A stretch of 12,806 nucleotides of DNA from JALRBM01 sp964477195 (GCA_964477195.1 CAYZCX010000024.1:1-12806); one strand, 5' to 3'. Shown: positions 1 through 7,390, counted from the stretch's first letter. The notes: a model not told the origin generated them from the sequence alone. A program made the numbers and translations.

Positions 1-1082
1 CCCTTCTCATCGCTCTTGGCGGTGGACTGTATACCTGGAACAAGATTACGACGGCCCCCAAGCCCAAACCAGTAGTGAAAGTTGGCGTTCTGATGGCGTT
101 TACGGGTGGCTCAAGTAGCATGGGCTATGGAACCATGAAAGGCATTCAGTTGGCAAAAAAGCACCTTGGTGCGACGGATGTAGATGTGGTTCAAGCTGAT
201 TCGCAGTGTGATCCAAATGTTGCGCGTGAGGCGGTAAAGAAGCTGATTGATCAAGGGGTGGTGGCAATTATTGGTGACGGCTGTTCCAGTGCTTCGGTTG
301 CCGTATTGCCGACCGCAAATAATACCAAGACGGTCATGGTGAGTCCGTCGGCTTCATCGACAACTCTCAGTATTCCTAACGATTATTTCTTCCGTGTTAT
401 TCCTCCGGATAGTTTTCAGGCAGCGTTCATGGCCGAAGCAATCCACGATAAAGGGATTCAAAAAACGGCAGTGTTTTACACTAATGAGCCGTATGGGTCT
501 AATATGAACAAGGCGTTCCAAGAAAAATATGAATCGCTCGGTGGACGTATTGTTGCGACCTCGTATGCTGAGCCTGACGATATCGCAATTACGTCTCAAA
601 TCCAGAAGTTAAAAGACGCTGCACCCGACGCTATCTTTATTGCTCCGAATTCAGTCGTATCGGCCACAGCTGCAATTCAGGTAGCACGCCAGGCGGGTAT
701 AAAAGTACCCCTATTTGGGGCTGATATCTTTTATGACCAAACGGTTATTGGAAATGCGCCGACGGCTTCAGCGGGGCTGACGATTACATCGTTCCCAACT
801 GGTTCAAACACCTTCAAGCAAATGCTTCAAAGTGAATACAAGACTGTTGAACAATTGTATGCGGCACCTCAAGCGTACGATGCGTTTGAAGCGATTTATC
901 GTGCTATTCAACAAGGTGCAACAACGGGCGAAAAGATTAAAAACACTTTGCCGAATATTTCTTTTAAAGGCATGTCGGCAGATATAAAATTCAACGAAAA
1001 TGGTGAAGAACCGGGAGAAGGCTACAAATACGATGTACTTCAGGTGCAGGGTGGTGCGTTTGTAAAACTCGATAAGATGTAG
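1..1082 (+). CDS. Type 1 periplasmic-type ligand-binding protein, LivJ-like (5' partial)
   Basis: Extracytoplasmic solute-binding protein of the branched-chain amino acid (LivJ, Peripla_BP_6) type. The frame is open to the window edge: codons from base 3 encode the end of a hydrophobic segment (LLIALGGGLYTW), then a Pro/Lys-rich linker, then the mature fold starting VKVGVLMAFTGG. The true start is therefore upstream, and the in-frame GTG at 75 lies inside the domain and is not a plausible start. Visible family marks are the first strand with the FTGG turn, an IIGDGCSSAS segment and an SPSASSTT segment, where LivJ-type proteins hold the ligand's amino and carboxyl groups, and a late YDAFEAIY helix. 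No lipobox cysteine is visible in the part present, so it may be held by an uncleaved membrane anchor. About 359 residues are visible. The gene is followed after 9 nt by a histidine kinase, and no permease or ABC ATPase gene is nearby, which suggests a sensory rather than a transport role (inference). The ligand is unknown; an amino acid or small amide is the usual class. Confidence 0.87.
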   Translation, partial: LLIALGGGLYTWNKITTAPKPKPVVKVGVLMAFTGGSSSMGYGTMKGIQLAKKHLGATDVDVVQADSQCDPNVAREAVKKLIDQGVVAIIGDGCSSASVAVLPTANNTKTVMVSPSASSTTLSIPNDYFFRVIPPDSFQAAFMAEAIHDKGIQKTAVFYTNEPYGSNMNKAFQEKYESLGGRIVATSYAEPDDIAITSQIQKLKDAAPDAIFIAPNSVVSATAAIQVARQAGIKVPLFGADIFYDQTVIGNAPTASAGLTITSFPTGSNTFKQMLQSEYKTVEQLYAAPQAYDAFEAIYRAIQQGATTGEKIKNTLPNISFKGMSADIKFNENGEEPGEGYKYDVLQVQGGAFVKLDKM

Positions 1083-1091
1083 CTATAGCAT

Positions 1092-3287
1092 ATGAATATT
1101 CGCCAGAAATTTATCATGTTATTTCTTGCAATCGGACTGGTTCCGGTAGTTATTGTGAGTGTCGTGGCGTATAGCGCCATGAGTGCTGCTCTGCGAAATT
1201 CAACAGTCGAACAGCTAAGTAGCACGGCGGTAAAGCAAGAACAGCGAATCACCAATTCTTTGCAAGCAAAGCAGGAAGAGGTGGTAAAATTTGCCAATCA
1301 ATATGATCTTCAGCTAACCCTTCGTGACTACGCGACAGTCCCTAATAAAGTTAATGGAGATGCACTAGCGGTCATCTTGCAATCCAAAAAAACAGAGGTG
1401 TCAACGATAGATGCGCTTTTGCTGACCGATACTACAGGTAAAGTTATCGCCTCTTCTGCAGGGACGCTTGGAGGTTCGTCGCCTGTAGATATGACAGAAA
1501 ACGGGACGTTTATTCAGAAAGATCCTCAGGATGGATTTACTAAGTTATATATTACGACGACAGTTTCTATAAATCGGCAAAAGGCCGCGACAGTTATGGC
1601 GGTATTTCGTACGGACGACCTCACTGCAGTCGTACAAGATTATACAGGGCTTGGAGAAACAGGTGAAACCGTCGTTGCCTCAAAAAATGGGACATCGCTC
1701 TTCCCTCTTCGCTTCGATACGGATGCCGCAACCCAAACAAGTGTTGCGAGTCTCGATTTGTTTAACGATCAAACTGCGAGTTATCGGAGCGCTACAGATT
1801 ATCGCGGAAAGTCCGTATTGGTAGTGTCACATCAACTCAAGACTGTGGGCTGGGCAGTGGCGACGAAGATCGATACTGATGAGGCATTTGGTTCAATAGT
1901 CGTACTGCGAAATGGTTTAGCGGCGATTTTGGGAGCGATCGTCCTAACGATAATTATCGTTGCATTGTTTTTTACTCGACTCTTGACGCGACCGATCATC
2001 CAAATAAGCGAGGCTTCTAAACGGATTGGGCAAGGAGATTTCACTATCCAATTGCCTATACGGCGTCGTGATGAAATAGGGACACTGGCAAATAGTGTGA
2101 CGACGATGGGAAGAAATCTCGATGCCTTGGTGGGTAGCATTGAGTCGCAGCGGCAGCGTCTCCAGGTAATTCTTGATAGCACGACCGAAGGAATTTTGGC
2201 AATCGATGAAAAAAGTCACATTATTATTGCAAACTCTGCTGTCGAAAAGTTGCTCCTGCAAAAACCCGAAGTACTGGTCGGTCAAAGTATGCACGATCTT
2301 TTCTCGTGGAAGCAAAACCAGCATTCGTTTGCGATTGACTATGATGTGCAGGAAGTCAAAATATATAGAAATCTTCAATTTATCGATAAAAAGGGTGTTG
2401 AGCGCTATGTAAAGCTCATCATTGCGCCTGTCAGTGATGAATCAAAGCGAGGGGTAACTCGAGCGATTGTTACAATTCACGATGAAACTTCGAGTCATGA
2501 GCTCGAGAGCATGAAGACGGACTTTGTATCTATGGCTGCTCATGAACTCAGAACACCGCTTACCGCAGTGCGAGGTTATCTGGAGGTTGCGCTCTATAAA
2601 AATGAACATCAGAATACTTCGGAAGTCATCCCTTTTGTCCACCAAGCGTTAAAAAATGTAGATGTTCTCGGAGGGTTAATTAATAATCTCCTTGACGTGA
2701 CGCGAATTGAAAAAGGGACGCTGGTACTAAATATGGAGAAGGTAGATCTGGCGACTGATGTTATACAGGCCGTCGAAGCGTTGAAGTTTTCGGCGCAAGA
2801 TAAACAACTAGAACTCTCGTATGAAGGAGCTCACGAGGGATGTTTCGTGGTGGCCGATCAGGTGGCACTGCACGAGGTGACAACGAATCTTCTCTCTAAC
2901 GCAATAAAATATACTCGCGCACACGGTAAAATACGAGTTGCTCTAAAACAGAGTGGTGACAGTTACGAGGTGTCTGTGTCGGATACTGGTATAGGGATTC
3001 CTGAGACGGCTCTTTCGCATCTCTTTCGTAAGTTTTATCGTGTTCACGGAGGCCTCGATACAAGTAGTAACGGAACAGGGCTTGGGCTGTATATTTCAAA
3101 ATCGATACTGAAGCGGCATAATGGGACAATACGGGTAGTATCTAAAGAAGGGGTTGGTTCGACATTTACGTTCTCTCTTCCTGTTTTTAGCGAACAACGA
3201 CTCGCCGAAATGCGTCCCCGTACCGATGAACAAGAAGGAAATATAAGGAGGAAACGTGGCTGGGTTACAAAAAATATTACTCGTTGA
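1092..3287 (+). CDS. Membrane sensor histidine kinase (extracytoplasmic sensor-HAMP-PAS-HisKA-HATPase)
   Basis: Two-component sensor kinase of 731 residues. Membrane segments lie at about 7-29 and 274-296 and enclose an extracytoplasmic region of about 240 residues, resembling Cache-type sensor domains by size and layout. Then come a HAMP linker (about 297-350, TRPI start and RRRDEIGTL), a PAS domain (about 352-465), HisKA with phosphoacceptor His484 in AAHELRTPLTA, and the HATPase_c domain: N box NAIKYT (Asn603), G1 box DTGIGIP (631-637), F box FRKFYR, G2 box GTGLGLY (661-667). All catalytic motifs look intact. A basic, polar tail of about 30 residues follows the ATPase domain. The ATG at 1092 comes 9 nt after the binding-protein stop and has no clear Shine-Dalgarno, so it is probably translated by coupling or re-initiation. 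The 3' end overlaps the receiver gene by 32 nt. The order suggests that the upstream binding protein presents a ligand to the sensor domain and the downstream receiver accepts the phosphate (inference). Confidence 0.94.
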   Translation: MNIRQKFIMLFLAIGLVPVVIVSVVAYSAMSAALRNSTVEQLSSTAVKQEQRITNSLQAKQEEVVKFANQYDLQLTLRDYATVPNKVNGDALAVILQSKKTEVSTIDALLLTDTTGKVIASSAGTLGGSSPVDMTENGTFIQKDPQDGFTKLYITTTVSINRQKAATVMAVFRTDDLTAVVQDYTGLGETGETVVASKNGTSLFPLRFDTDAATQTSVASLDLFNDQTASYRSATDYRGKSVLVVSHQLKTVGWAVATKIDTDEAFGSIVVLRNGLAAILGAIVLTIIIVALFFTRLLTRPIIQISEASKRIGQGDFTIQLPIRRRDEIGTLANSVTTMGRNLDALVGSIESQRQRLQVILDSTTEGILAIDEKSHIIIANSAVEKLLLQKPEVLVGQSMHDLFSWKQNQHSFAIDYDVQEVKIYRNLQFIDKKGVERYVKLIIAPVSDESKRGVTRAIVTIHDETSSHELESMKTDFVSMAAHELRTPLTAVRGYLEVALYKNEHQNTSEVIPFVHQALKNVDVLGGLINNLLDVTRIEKGTLVLNMEKVDLATDVIQAVEALKFSAQDKQLELSYEGAHEGCFVVADQVALHEVTTNLLSNAIKYTRAHGKIRVALKQSGDSYEVSVSDTGIGIPETALSHLFRKFYRVHGGLDTSSNGTGLGLYISKSILKRHNGTIRVVSKEGVGSTFTFSLPVFSEQRLAEMRPRTDEQEGNIRRKRGWVTKNITR
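3245..3251 (+). promoter_or_regulatory. Shine-Dalgarno deciding the GTG start of the receiver gene
   Basis: AAGGAGG is a near-complete anti-16S match, 4 nt before the GTG at 3256. It lies wholly inside the last codons of the kinase gene. It supports starting the receiver at that GTG, giving the N terminus MAGLQKILLVEDN, which matches the first strand of receiver domains, rather than at a later codon after the kinase stop. Confidence 0.75.
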
Positions 3288-3633
3288 AGACAACGTTGAG
3301 CTTCGAACTATTTATGAGCAATTTTTGGGTCATCGTGGATACGATATTGCGTCGGCGGTTGATGGTGAGGATGCACTAAAGAAAGCAAAGGCGCTTCATC
3401 CTGATCTTATTTTTCTCGATATTATGATGCCGAACCTTGATGGTATGCGTGTGTTGAAATTGCTACGCCATGATGAGGCCTATGGCTGTACGAAAGCTAA
3501 AATCGTGCTCCTCACAAACCTCGGTGATTCGAGCCGCGTCGATGCCGGTGTCAAAAAAGATATGGATGGCTATGTCATCAAGGCGGATATTAGCCTTAAT
3601 GATTTGATCGACATCATAAAATCTTTCGAATAA
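3256..3633 (+). CDS. Single-domain response regulator (CheY-like receiver)
   Basis: Receiver domain of 125 residues with no output domain. Key residues are present: acidic pocket Glu11-Asp12 (LLVEDN), phosphoacceptor Asp55 (FLDIMMP), switch Thr87 (VLLTN) and conserved Lys109 (YVIKA). It starts with GTG inside the 3' end of the kinase gene (32 nt overlap) behind a strong Shine-Dalgarno, so the two proteins should be made together, and it is the obvious phosphate acceptor of that kinase. Lacking a DNA-binding or enzymatic domain, it must act by protein contact or as a phosphorelay or phosphate-sink element. The domain runs to the C terminus with no spare residues, so truncation of a longer regulator is unlikely: the gene ends normally with TAA directly against a terminator. 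What it acts on cannot be read from the window. Confidence 0.93.
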   Translation: MAGLQKILLVEDNVELRTIYEQFLGHRGYDIASAVDGEDALKKAKALHPDLIFLDIMMPNLDGMRVLKLLRHDEAYGCTKAKIVLLTNLGDSSRVDAGVKKDMDGYVIKADISLNDLIDIIKSFE

Positions 3634-3665
3634 AAAATAGCCTTTTTAGATGAAGGCTATTTTTT
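3633..3665. terminator. Bidirectional intrinsic terminator between convergent genes
   Basis: A perfect 12-bp stem (AAAAATAGCCTT at 3633-3644 with AAGGCTATTTTT at 3653-3664) closes an 8-nt loop. The A-tract on one side and the T-tract on the other give a U-run after the hairpin in both directions. It begins in the stop codon of the receiver gene and lies 19 nt past the nusG stop, so it can end both the signalling operon and the secE-nusG operon. Confidence 0.92.
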
Positions 3666-3683
3666 GTTATTGGAGAAGACCAG

Positions 3684-4226
3684 CTATACTTTTTTCACCT
3701 GAAGCGCATCGAGTTCAACCGGAGTATCGCGACCAAACATGCTGACCATGACTTTAATCTTGCCCTTTTGATTGTCGATCTCACTGATGGCGCCATCGAA
3801 ACCTTTGAATGGGCCGTCGGTAATTGAGACAACCTCGCCAATAGAAAAGTCGATATGATGCTTAGGGTCATCGACACCCATTCGCTTCTTGATTTTTGCG
3901 ATTTCTGCATCAGAGACAGGCGTTGGTTCTGTCCCGCTGCCAACGAAGCCAGTGACACCTGGGGTGTTGCGGACGATATACCATGTCTCGTCGGTGAGTT
4001 TCATCTCAACAAGAACATAGCCTTGGAAGATTTTTTTATCTGCAACTTTTCGCTTGCCGTTTTTGATCTCAATCTGTTTTTCCTTAGGGACCATTACATC
4101 GAAGATTTTGTCTGCCATATCGACGGCATTAATACGCTGGCGAATGCTTTCGGCCACTTTTTCTTCGTAGCCACTATATGTGTGAACGGCGTACCATTGT
4201 CTGCTTGAATCGTATCGGTTTGTCAT
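3684..4226 (-). CDS. nusG: Transcription termination/antitermination factor NusG
   Basis: Elongation factor that binds RNA polymerase through its NGN domain and contacts Rho or ribosomal protein S10 through the KOW domain. The 180-residue length is normal. The NGN domain begins with WYAVHTYSGYEEKVAESI (11-28), contains FQGYVLVEM (67-75) and WYIVRNTPGVTGFVG (82-96), and ends near residue 115. The KOW motif occupies about 130-151 (GEVVSITDGPFKGFDG), followed by the closing strand VSMFGRDTPVEL. The ATG start at 4226 is 8 nt after the secE stop, with AAGGA at 4230-4234 running up to that stop, so it is the second gene of a secE-nusG operon. rplK, the usual next gene in many bacteria, is absent: the operon ends at the terminator at 3633-3665. 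Confidence 0.98.
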   Translation of the reverse strand: MTNRYDSSRQWYAVHTYSGYEEKVAESIRQRINAVDMADKIFDVMVPKEKQIEIKNGKRKVADKKIFQGYVLVEMKLTDETWYIVRNTPGVTGFVGSGTEPTPVSDAEIAKIKKRMGVDDPKHHIDFSIGEVVSITDGPFKGFDGAISEIDNQKGKIKVMVSMFGRDTPVELDALQVKKV

Positions 4227-4234
4227 AATTCCTT

Positions 4235-4567
4235 TTATCCTAAAATTAATTGAAATACATATTTGAAAAGTGCGTCAAGAAGGAGGATCAGTACGACAAA
4301 GAATGCCGTAAAGCCCAGGAGGGCTGCTGTCATACTCCAGGTGGCTTGACGATTTGGCCAACGAACTTGCTTGAGTTCTTGCCAAGCTCCCTTGAAATAC
4401 CCACCAATGGCGACTACTGGATTCGCACCCTTTTCTTTGGTTTTTTTCTCTGGAGATGGAGAAACAAAGGTTTCTCCCACTTTTTTTGTCTTCTTATCCT
4501 CGTCTTTTGCGCTAACGCGCACGACGGTTGTCTCTGTTTTCTTGGTTGACTTTCCTTTTGTTGCCAC
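4235..4567 (-). CDS. secE: Preprotein translocase subunit SecE
   Basis: Small essential subunit of the SecYEG protein-export channel. It has 110 residues: a charged, Lys/Thr/Glu-rich cytoplasmic N-terminal extension (1-50) with no visible domain, the SecE signature with amphipathic helix (WQELKQVRWPNRQATW, 62-77), then one membrane helix (about 81-103). The single-helix form is typical of most bacteria outside the gammaproteobacteria; the N-terminal extension makes it longer than the usual 60-65 residues. It starts with GTG behind a GGGAG Shine-Dalgarno at 4574-4578 (6-nt spacing). It is the first gene of the secE-nusG operon, with its own promoter at 4616-4644. Confidence 0.95.
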   Translation of the reverse strand: MATKGKSTKKTETTVVRVSAKDEDKKTKKVGETFVSPSPEKKTKEKGANPVVAIGGYFKGAWQELKQVRWPNRQATWSMTAALLGFTAFFVVLILLLDALFKYVFQLILG

Positions 4568-4588
4568 GTTTCGCTCCCAAAATTAAAA

Positions 4589-4605
4589 GTCTGCCGTAAG
4601 CAGAC
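4589..4605 (-). promoter_or_regulatory. Hairpin in the 5' leader of secE-nusG mRNA
   Basis: Read on the minus strand: GTCTGC-TTACG-GCAGAC, a perfect 6-bp stem with a 5-nt loop, followed at once by TTTTAATTTT and then the secE Shine-Dalgarno. The predicted transcription start (about 4608-4609) places the stem only 3-4 nt from the 5' end of the mRNA. It could be a 5'-stabilising stem or a weak attenuator; the sequence alone does not separate these. Confidence 0.6.
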
Positions 4606-4615
4606 TGTCAAGCTC

Positions 4616-4644
4616 ATTGTAACTCGCTATTCTTCTGAGGTCAA
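4616..4644 (-). promoter_or_regulatory. Promoter of secE-nusG
   Basis: On the minus strand, -35 TTGACC (4639-4644) and -10 TACAAT (4616-4621) are separated by exactly 17 bp. Five of six bases fit the sigma-70 consensus in each box. Predicted start of transcription is near 4608-4609, about 41 nt before the GTG codon. Confidence 0.8.
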
Positions 4645-4647
4645 GCG

Positions 4648-4656
4648 TGATACCAT
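4648..4656 (+). promoter_or_regulatory. Extended -10 promoter of the glycosyltransferase gene, apparently leaderless
   Basis: TGATACCAT is an extended -10 (TGn plus TACCAT). Its last base is 7 nt from the ATG at 4664, so transcription should begin at or next to the start codon. No Shine-Dalgarno is present and no good -35 is seen; the -35 position would fall inside the opposing secE promoter. Confidence 0.5.
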
Positions 4657-4663
4657 AAAATGA

Positions 4664-5764
4664 ATGACTGTGATATTGCTTGGTGTCGTTTTAACAATTG
4701 TTCTCGTCTCCTTGTTTGTTTCTTTAACGGCATCTTTACGAAGTCTGCGCCTACGGAAAAACTACTCTGCACCAAAAGGGCTTCCGAGTGTATCAATATG
4801 TATTCCGGCGCGAAATGAGATGCATGCATTGACACGGTGCCTCGAACGGGTACTCGCGAGCAACTATCCAAAGCTTGAAGTATTGGTGCTCGATGATGCG
4901 TCCCAAGACGATACCTCGATAATTATTAAATCGTTTGCTCATGCTGGCGTGCGCTTTATACCAGGCAAACCGCTGCCAGAGGGGTGGCTGGGGCGAAATT
5001 ATGCCCATGAGATACTTGCTCGGGAAGCGAGTGGCACCTATGTCATCTTTTTGGATGTCGATACATTTATCCAGCCGAATACAGTGAGTCAGCTCATAGG
5101 CTACGCAGATACCGAAAAGAAAGCGATGGTGACGGTTATTCCACGACGTGACGACACGCATCGTGCGAACGTTTTGTTTGGAACGCTGCGATATTTTTGG
5201 CAACTAGCCCTTTGGTTTCGTATTCCTGTCTCGAGCTCGCTCTGGCTTGTGCAGCGAGAGGTGCTCATCACGATGCTCGACGGTTTTGTATCGGTGAAAG
5301 GTCGGGTTGAGCCTGAAGTTGATTTGGCGAAGCGCATGGGCGCGAGGTATCAGCCCCTTTTAAGCACGGCGTCTCTGGGGGTAAGCTATGAAAAAAAATG
5401 GTCGTCACAGCTTGCTAGCTCTCGCCGACTTCTCTACCCTATGTTTGGTAAGAATTTTTTTGGTGGGTTTGGTGGTCTACTATTGATGGTGACATTAAAT
5501 ATCCCCACGATACTTCTTTTAGTGGGATTTATCAGCTGGGATGCATTGCAGTGGTTGGCGCTTATCTTCGTCGTCCTATTTGGCGGAATGTATGCGCTAT
5601 TTCTTCGCTCGGCATGGCGAAGTAGATGGTGGCTTGGCGTCGTACTGTGGCCATTTGCCACCATGCAAGAACTAGTCGTCTATGTGATGAGTGTATGGGG
5701 CTATTCCGCTAAAACTATTACCTGGAAAAACCGATCCATTCATACTATTCCGGAGAAAGAATAG
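4664..5764 (+). CDS. Membrane glycosyltransferase family 2 (CrtQ/HpnB-like)
   Basis: Inverting GT-A glycosyltransferase of 366 residues, moving a sugar from a nucleotide donor to a lipid or envelope acceptor at the inner face of the membrane. An N-terminal membrane helix (about 3-24) precedes the GT2 domain: VSICIPARNE (43-52), the nucleotide-binding pair LDDASQDDT (76-84), LPEGWLGRNYA (104-114), the metal-binding DVD at 131-133 (FLDVDTF) and an EPEVDLAKRMG segment (216-226) in the acceptor/base region. About three further membrane helices occupy 266-345, and the end TITWKNRSIH resembles the tail of CrtQ (diaponeurosporenoate glycosyltransferase) and HpnB. This is family resemblance; no carotenoid or hopanoid gene is nearby, so the acceptor is unknown. 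The ATG at 4664 has no Shine-Dalgarno but lies just behind an extended -10. The stop abuts directly the stop of the convergent kinase gene. Confidence 0.9.
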   Translation: MTVILLGVVLTIVLVSLFVSLTASLRSLRLRKNYSAPKGLPSVSICIPARNEMHALTRCLERVLASNYPKLEVLVLDDASQDDTSIIIKSFAHAGVRFIPGKPLPEGWLGRNYAHEILAREASGTYVIFLDVDTFIQPNTVSQLIGYADTEKKAMVTVIPRRDDTHRANVLFGTLRYFWQLALWFRIPVSSSLWLVQREVLITMLDGFVSVKGRVEPEVDLAKRMGARYQPLLSTASLGVSYEKKWSSQLASSRRLLYPMFGKNFFGGFGGLLLMVTLNIPTILLLVGFISWDALQWLALIFVVLFGGMYALFLRSAWRSRWWLGVVLWPFATMQELVVYVMSVWGYSAKTITWKNRSIHTIPEKE

Positions 5765-7390
5765 TTATTTATCTTTTTCGAGCGGAAGTGTAAAACCAAA
5801 GCTTGATCCGTGATTGAGCCGGCTGCGAAAAGCTATTTTTGTGCCAAGTTTTTTGGCTAGTTTTGCGGCAACATATAGCCCAAGACCGGTGCCGCTTGTT
5901 TCGCGGGTACGATAATCTTCTGATCGGTAAAATTTATTAAATATCTTGCCCTGGTCGCTCTTACTGATACCAATTCCCGTATCTTTCACCTCAAACGTAA
6001 TGCCATTTTTATCACGTGCCACCCGAAGCGTCATACTTCCCTCTTTCGTATATTTGAGGGCATTAGTGATGAAGTTTTGGAGTAGCTCCTTAAGATAAAG
6101 CGAGCTTGCGTTAACATGCCCAAGGTGCGTGTCGAGATCAAGATTGAAGTGAAGCTTTTTTGCTTCTGCTTGCGGTGCATATTCTTTATAGAGGTCATCA
6201 ACAAGACCGCGAACCGTGATTGTCTCGGGCGTATCGGCAACTCCTCGCTCGGCGCGAGATAATGTAGAGAGATCGTTCACCATTTTGGCAAGATACAGGA
6301 CTTGTTCGTGTGCGGTATCGAGGCTTTCTTTGACAAGCTTCTCGCTAATATCAGGACGTCCAAGCATAATTTGCAAATTGCTGACGGTACCTTCTACTAT
6401 AGTTATGGGAGTGCGAAGTTCATGGCTCACGACACTAATAAATTCATCACGCTCTTCCTCGAGGCTCTTGGTTTTAGTGATGTCGCGCAAAATCAAGATA
6501 TAGCCATCTTGATTTGTGCTCGCTGTTGGCTTAGTACCACTGTAGCTGCTTCGAATCGGTGAGTAGGTCAACTCAATACGGAGAATGTCGTCTTCGAGGT
6601 TTAGCGTGACATCGTCGCGAACTGCAACGCTTCGATTGGCCTTTAGATCTTTCATGATATCGACAAGATCGCCTTTTTTGTCTCGGAGTCTTAATATTTC
6701 ACTGATGTGTTTGCCATTAAGATCGGCGTTTGTATCAAGGAGGTTAAGGCAGGCAGCATTATAGACGCGTACGATTCCCGTCGCATCAATACTGAGAATT
6801 GCATCGGCAAGGTTGTTGACGAGCGTGATAATCCGATCTCGTTGGAGCGCCTCGCGCGCTTGACTGCGACGGGAGTTTATTTCCTGAACACGACCAATAG
6901 CGACTGCAGTGAGGCCAAGCGCAATGACACCTACGGCAATAACGGTATTGGTGGCAAATACTCCCGGGCTGAAATGCAATGCACTATCCAGTACACTGGT
7001 AAGGCTAAGTAGCACGATGCTGAACCACAGCCCTTTTTTAGAGAAATAGATATACGACACCAGAAAGAGTACTGTCCACAGAGGCGTTAGTGATGTACTG
7101 AAACTCGATATAAAAAGAAGGGTGAGCATGACGAGAATATGATTGACCGCCAGGTACAACCATGCGCCGCGTTTATATTTGATTGGAAAGATAAACTGAA
7201 TAATCCCAGCGATCACCCACGGGATCATAATAGTGAGCACAACCCAGTTCTCCGTTGGGTAGCGAAAAGTGTCAATTTTGGAGAATTGAATGAGACATGT
7301 ATACGCCGTAAGGAGAGGTGGAATAATAAGCGATGTGAATCGAATAATGCGCGCGGTGCGTGGATCGACTGTTACTTTACCCCTAAACAT
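5765..7390 (-). CDS. Orphan multi-pass membrane sensor histidine kinase (PAS-HisKA-HATPase)
   Basis: Sensor kinase of 541 residues. Its N terminus holds about six hydrophobic segments (roughly 16-35, 50-70, 76-97, 101-117, 120-137, 147-166) with very short loops, so it probably senses within or at the membrane rather than through an outside domain. A PAS domain (about 184-305) follows, then HisKA with phosphoacceptor His323 in VVSHELRTPIT, and HATPase_c with N box NALKYT (Asn443), G1 box DTGIGIS (470-476), F box FNKFYR and G2 box GTGLGLY (500-506). All motifs are intact. No response regulator adjoins it; the only receiver in the window belongs to the other kinase about 3.8 kb away and on the opposite strand. 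It lies 49 nt downstream of the metallopeptidase gene in the same direction, but has its own -10 box 10 nt before the ATG and no Shine-Dalgarno. Confidence 0.93.
   Translation of the reverse strand: MFRGKVTVDPRTARIIRFTSLIIPPLLTAYTCLIQFSKIDTFRYPTENWVVLTIMIPWVIAGIIQFIFPIKYKRGAWLYLAVNHILVMLTLLFISSFSTSLTPLWTVLFLVSYIYFSKKGLWFSIVLLSLTSVLDSALHFSPGVFATNTVIAVGVIALGLTAVAIGRVQEINSRRSQAREALQRDRIITLVNNLADAILSIDATGIVRVYNAACLNLLDTNADLNGKHISEILRLRDKKGDLVDIMKDLKANRSVAVRDDVTLNLEDDILRIELTYSPIRSSYSGTKPTASTNQDGYILILRDITKTKSLEEERDEFISVVSHELRTPITIVEGTVSNLQIMLGRPDISEKLVKESLDTAHEQVLYLAKMVNDLSTLSRAERGVADTPETITVRGLVDDLYKEYAPQAEAKKLHFNLDLDTHLGHVNASSLYLKELLQNFITNALKYTKEGSMTLRVARDKNGITFEVKDTGIGISKSDQGKIFNKFYRSEDYRTRETSGTGLGLYVAAKLAKKLGTKIAFRSRLNHGSSFGFTLPLEKDK

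Noticed and set aside
75..77. GTG at 75 as the start of the binding-protein gene
   Set aside because: The frame continues upstream to base 3 and encodes a hydrophobic segment and linker expected before the mature domain; the GTG codes the first residue of the first strand.
1944..2378. 144-codon open frame on the minus strand inside the sensor kinase gene
   Set aside because: It lies wholly opposite a kinase gene with intact motifs, has no recognisable domain, and has the look of an antisense shadow. The same holds for the other frames inside known genes.
4589..4605. The leader hairpin as the terminator of a gene upstream of secE
   Set aside because: On the minus strand nothing is encoded between it and the glycosyltransferase gene, which reads the other way; the hairpin lies just downstream of the secE promoter.
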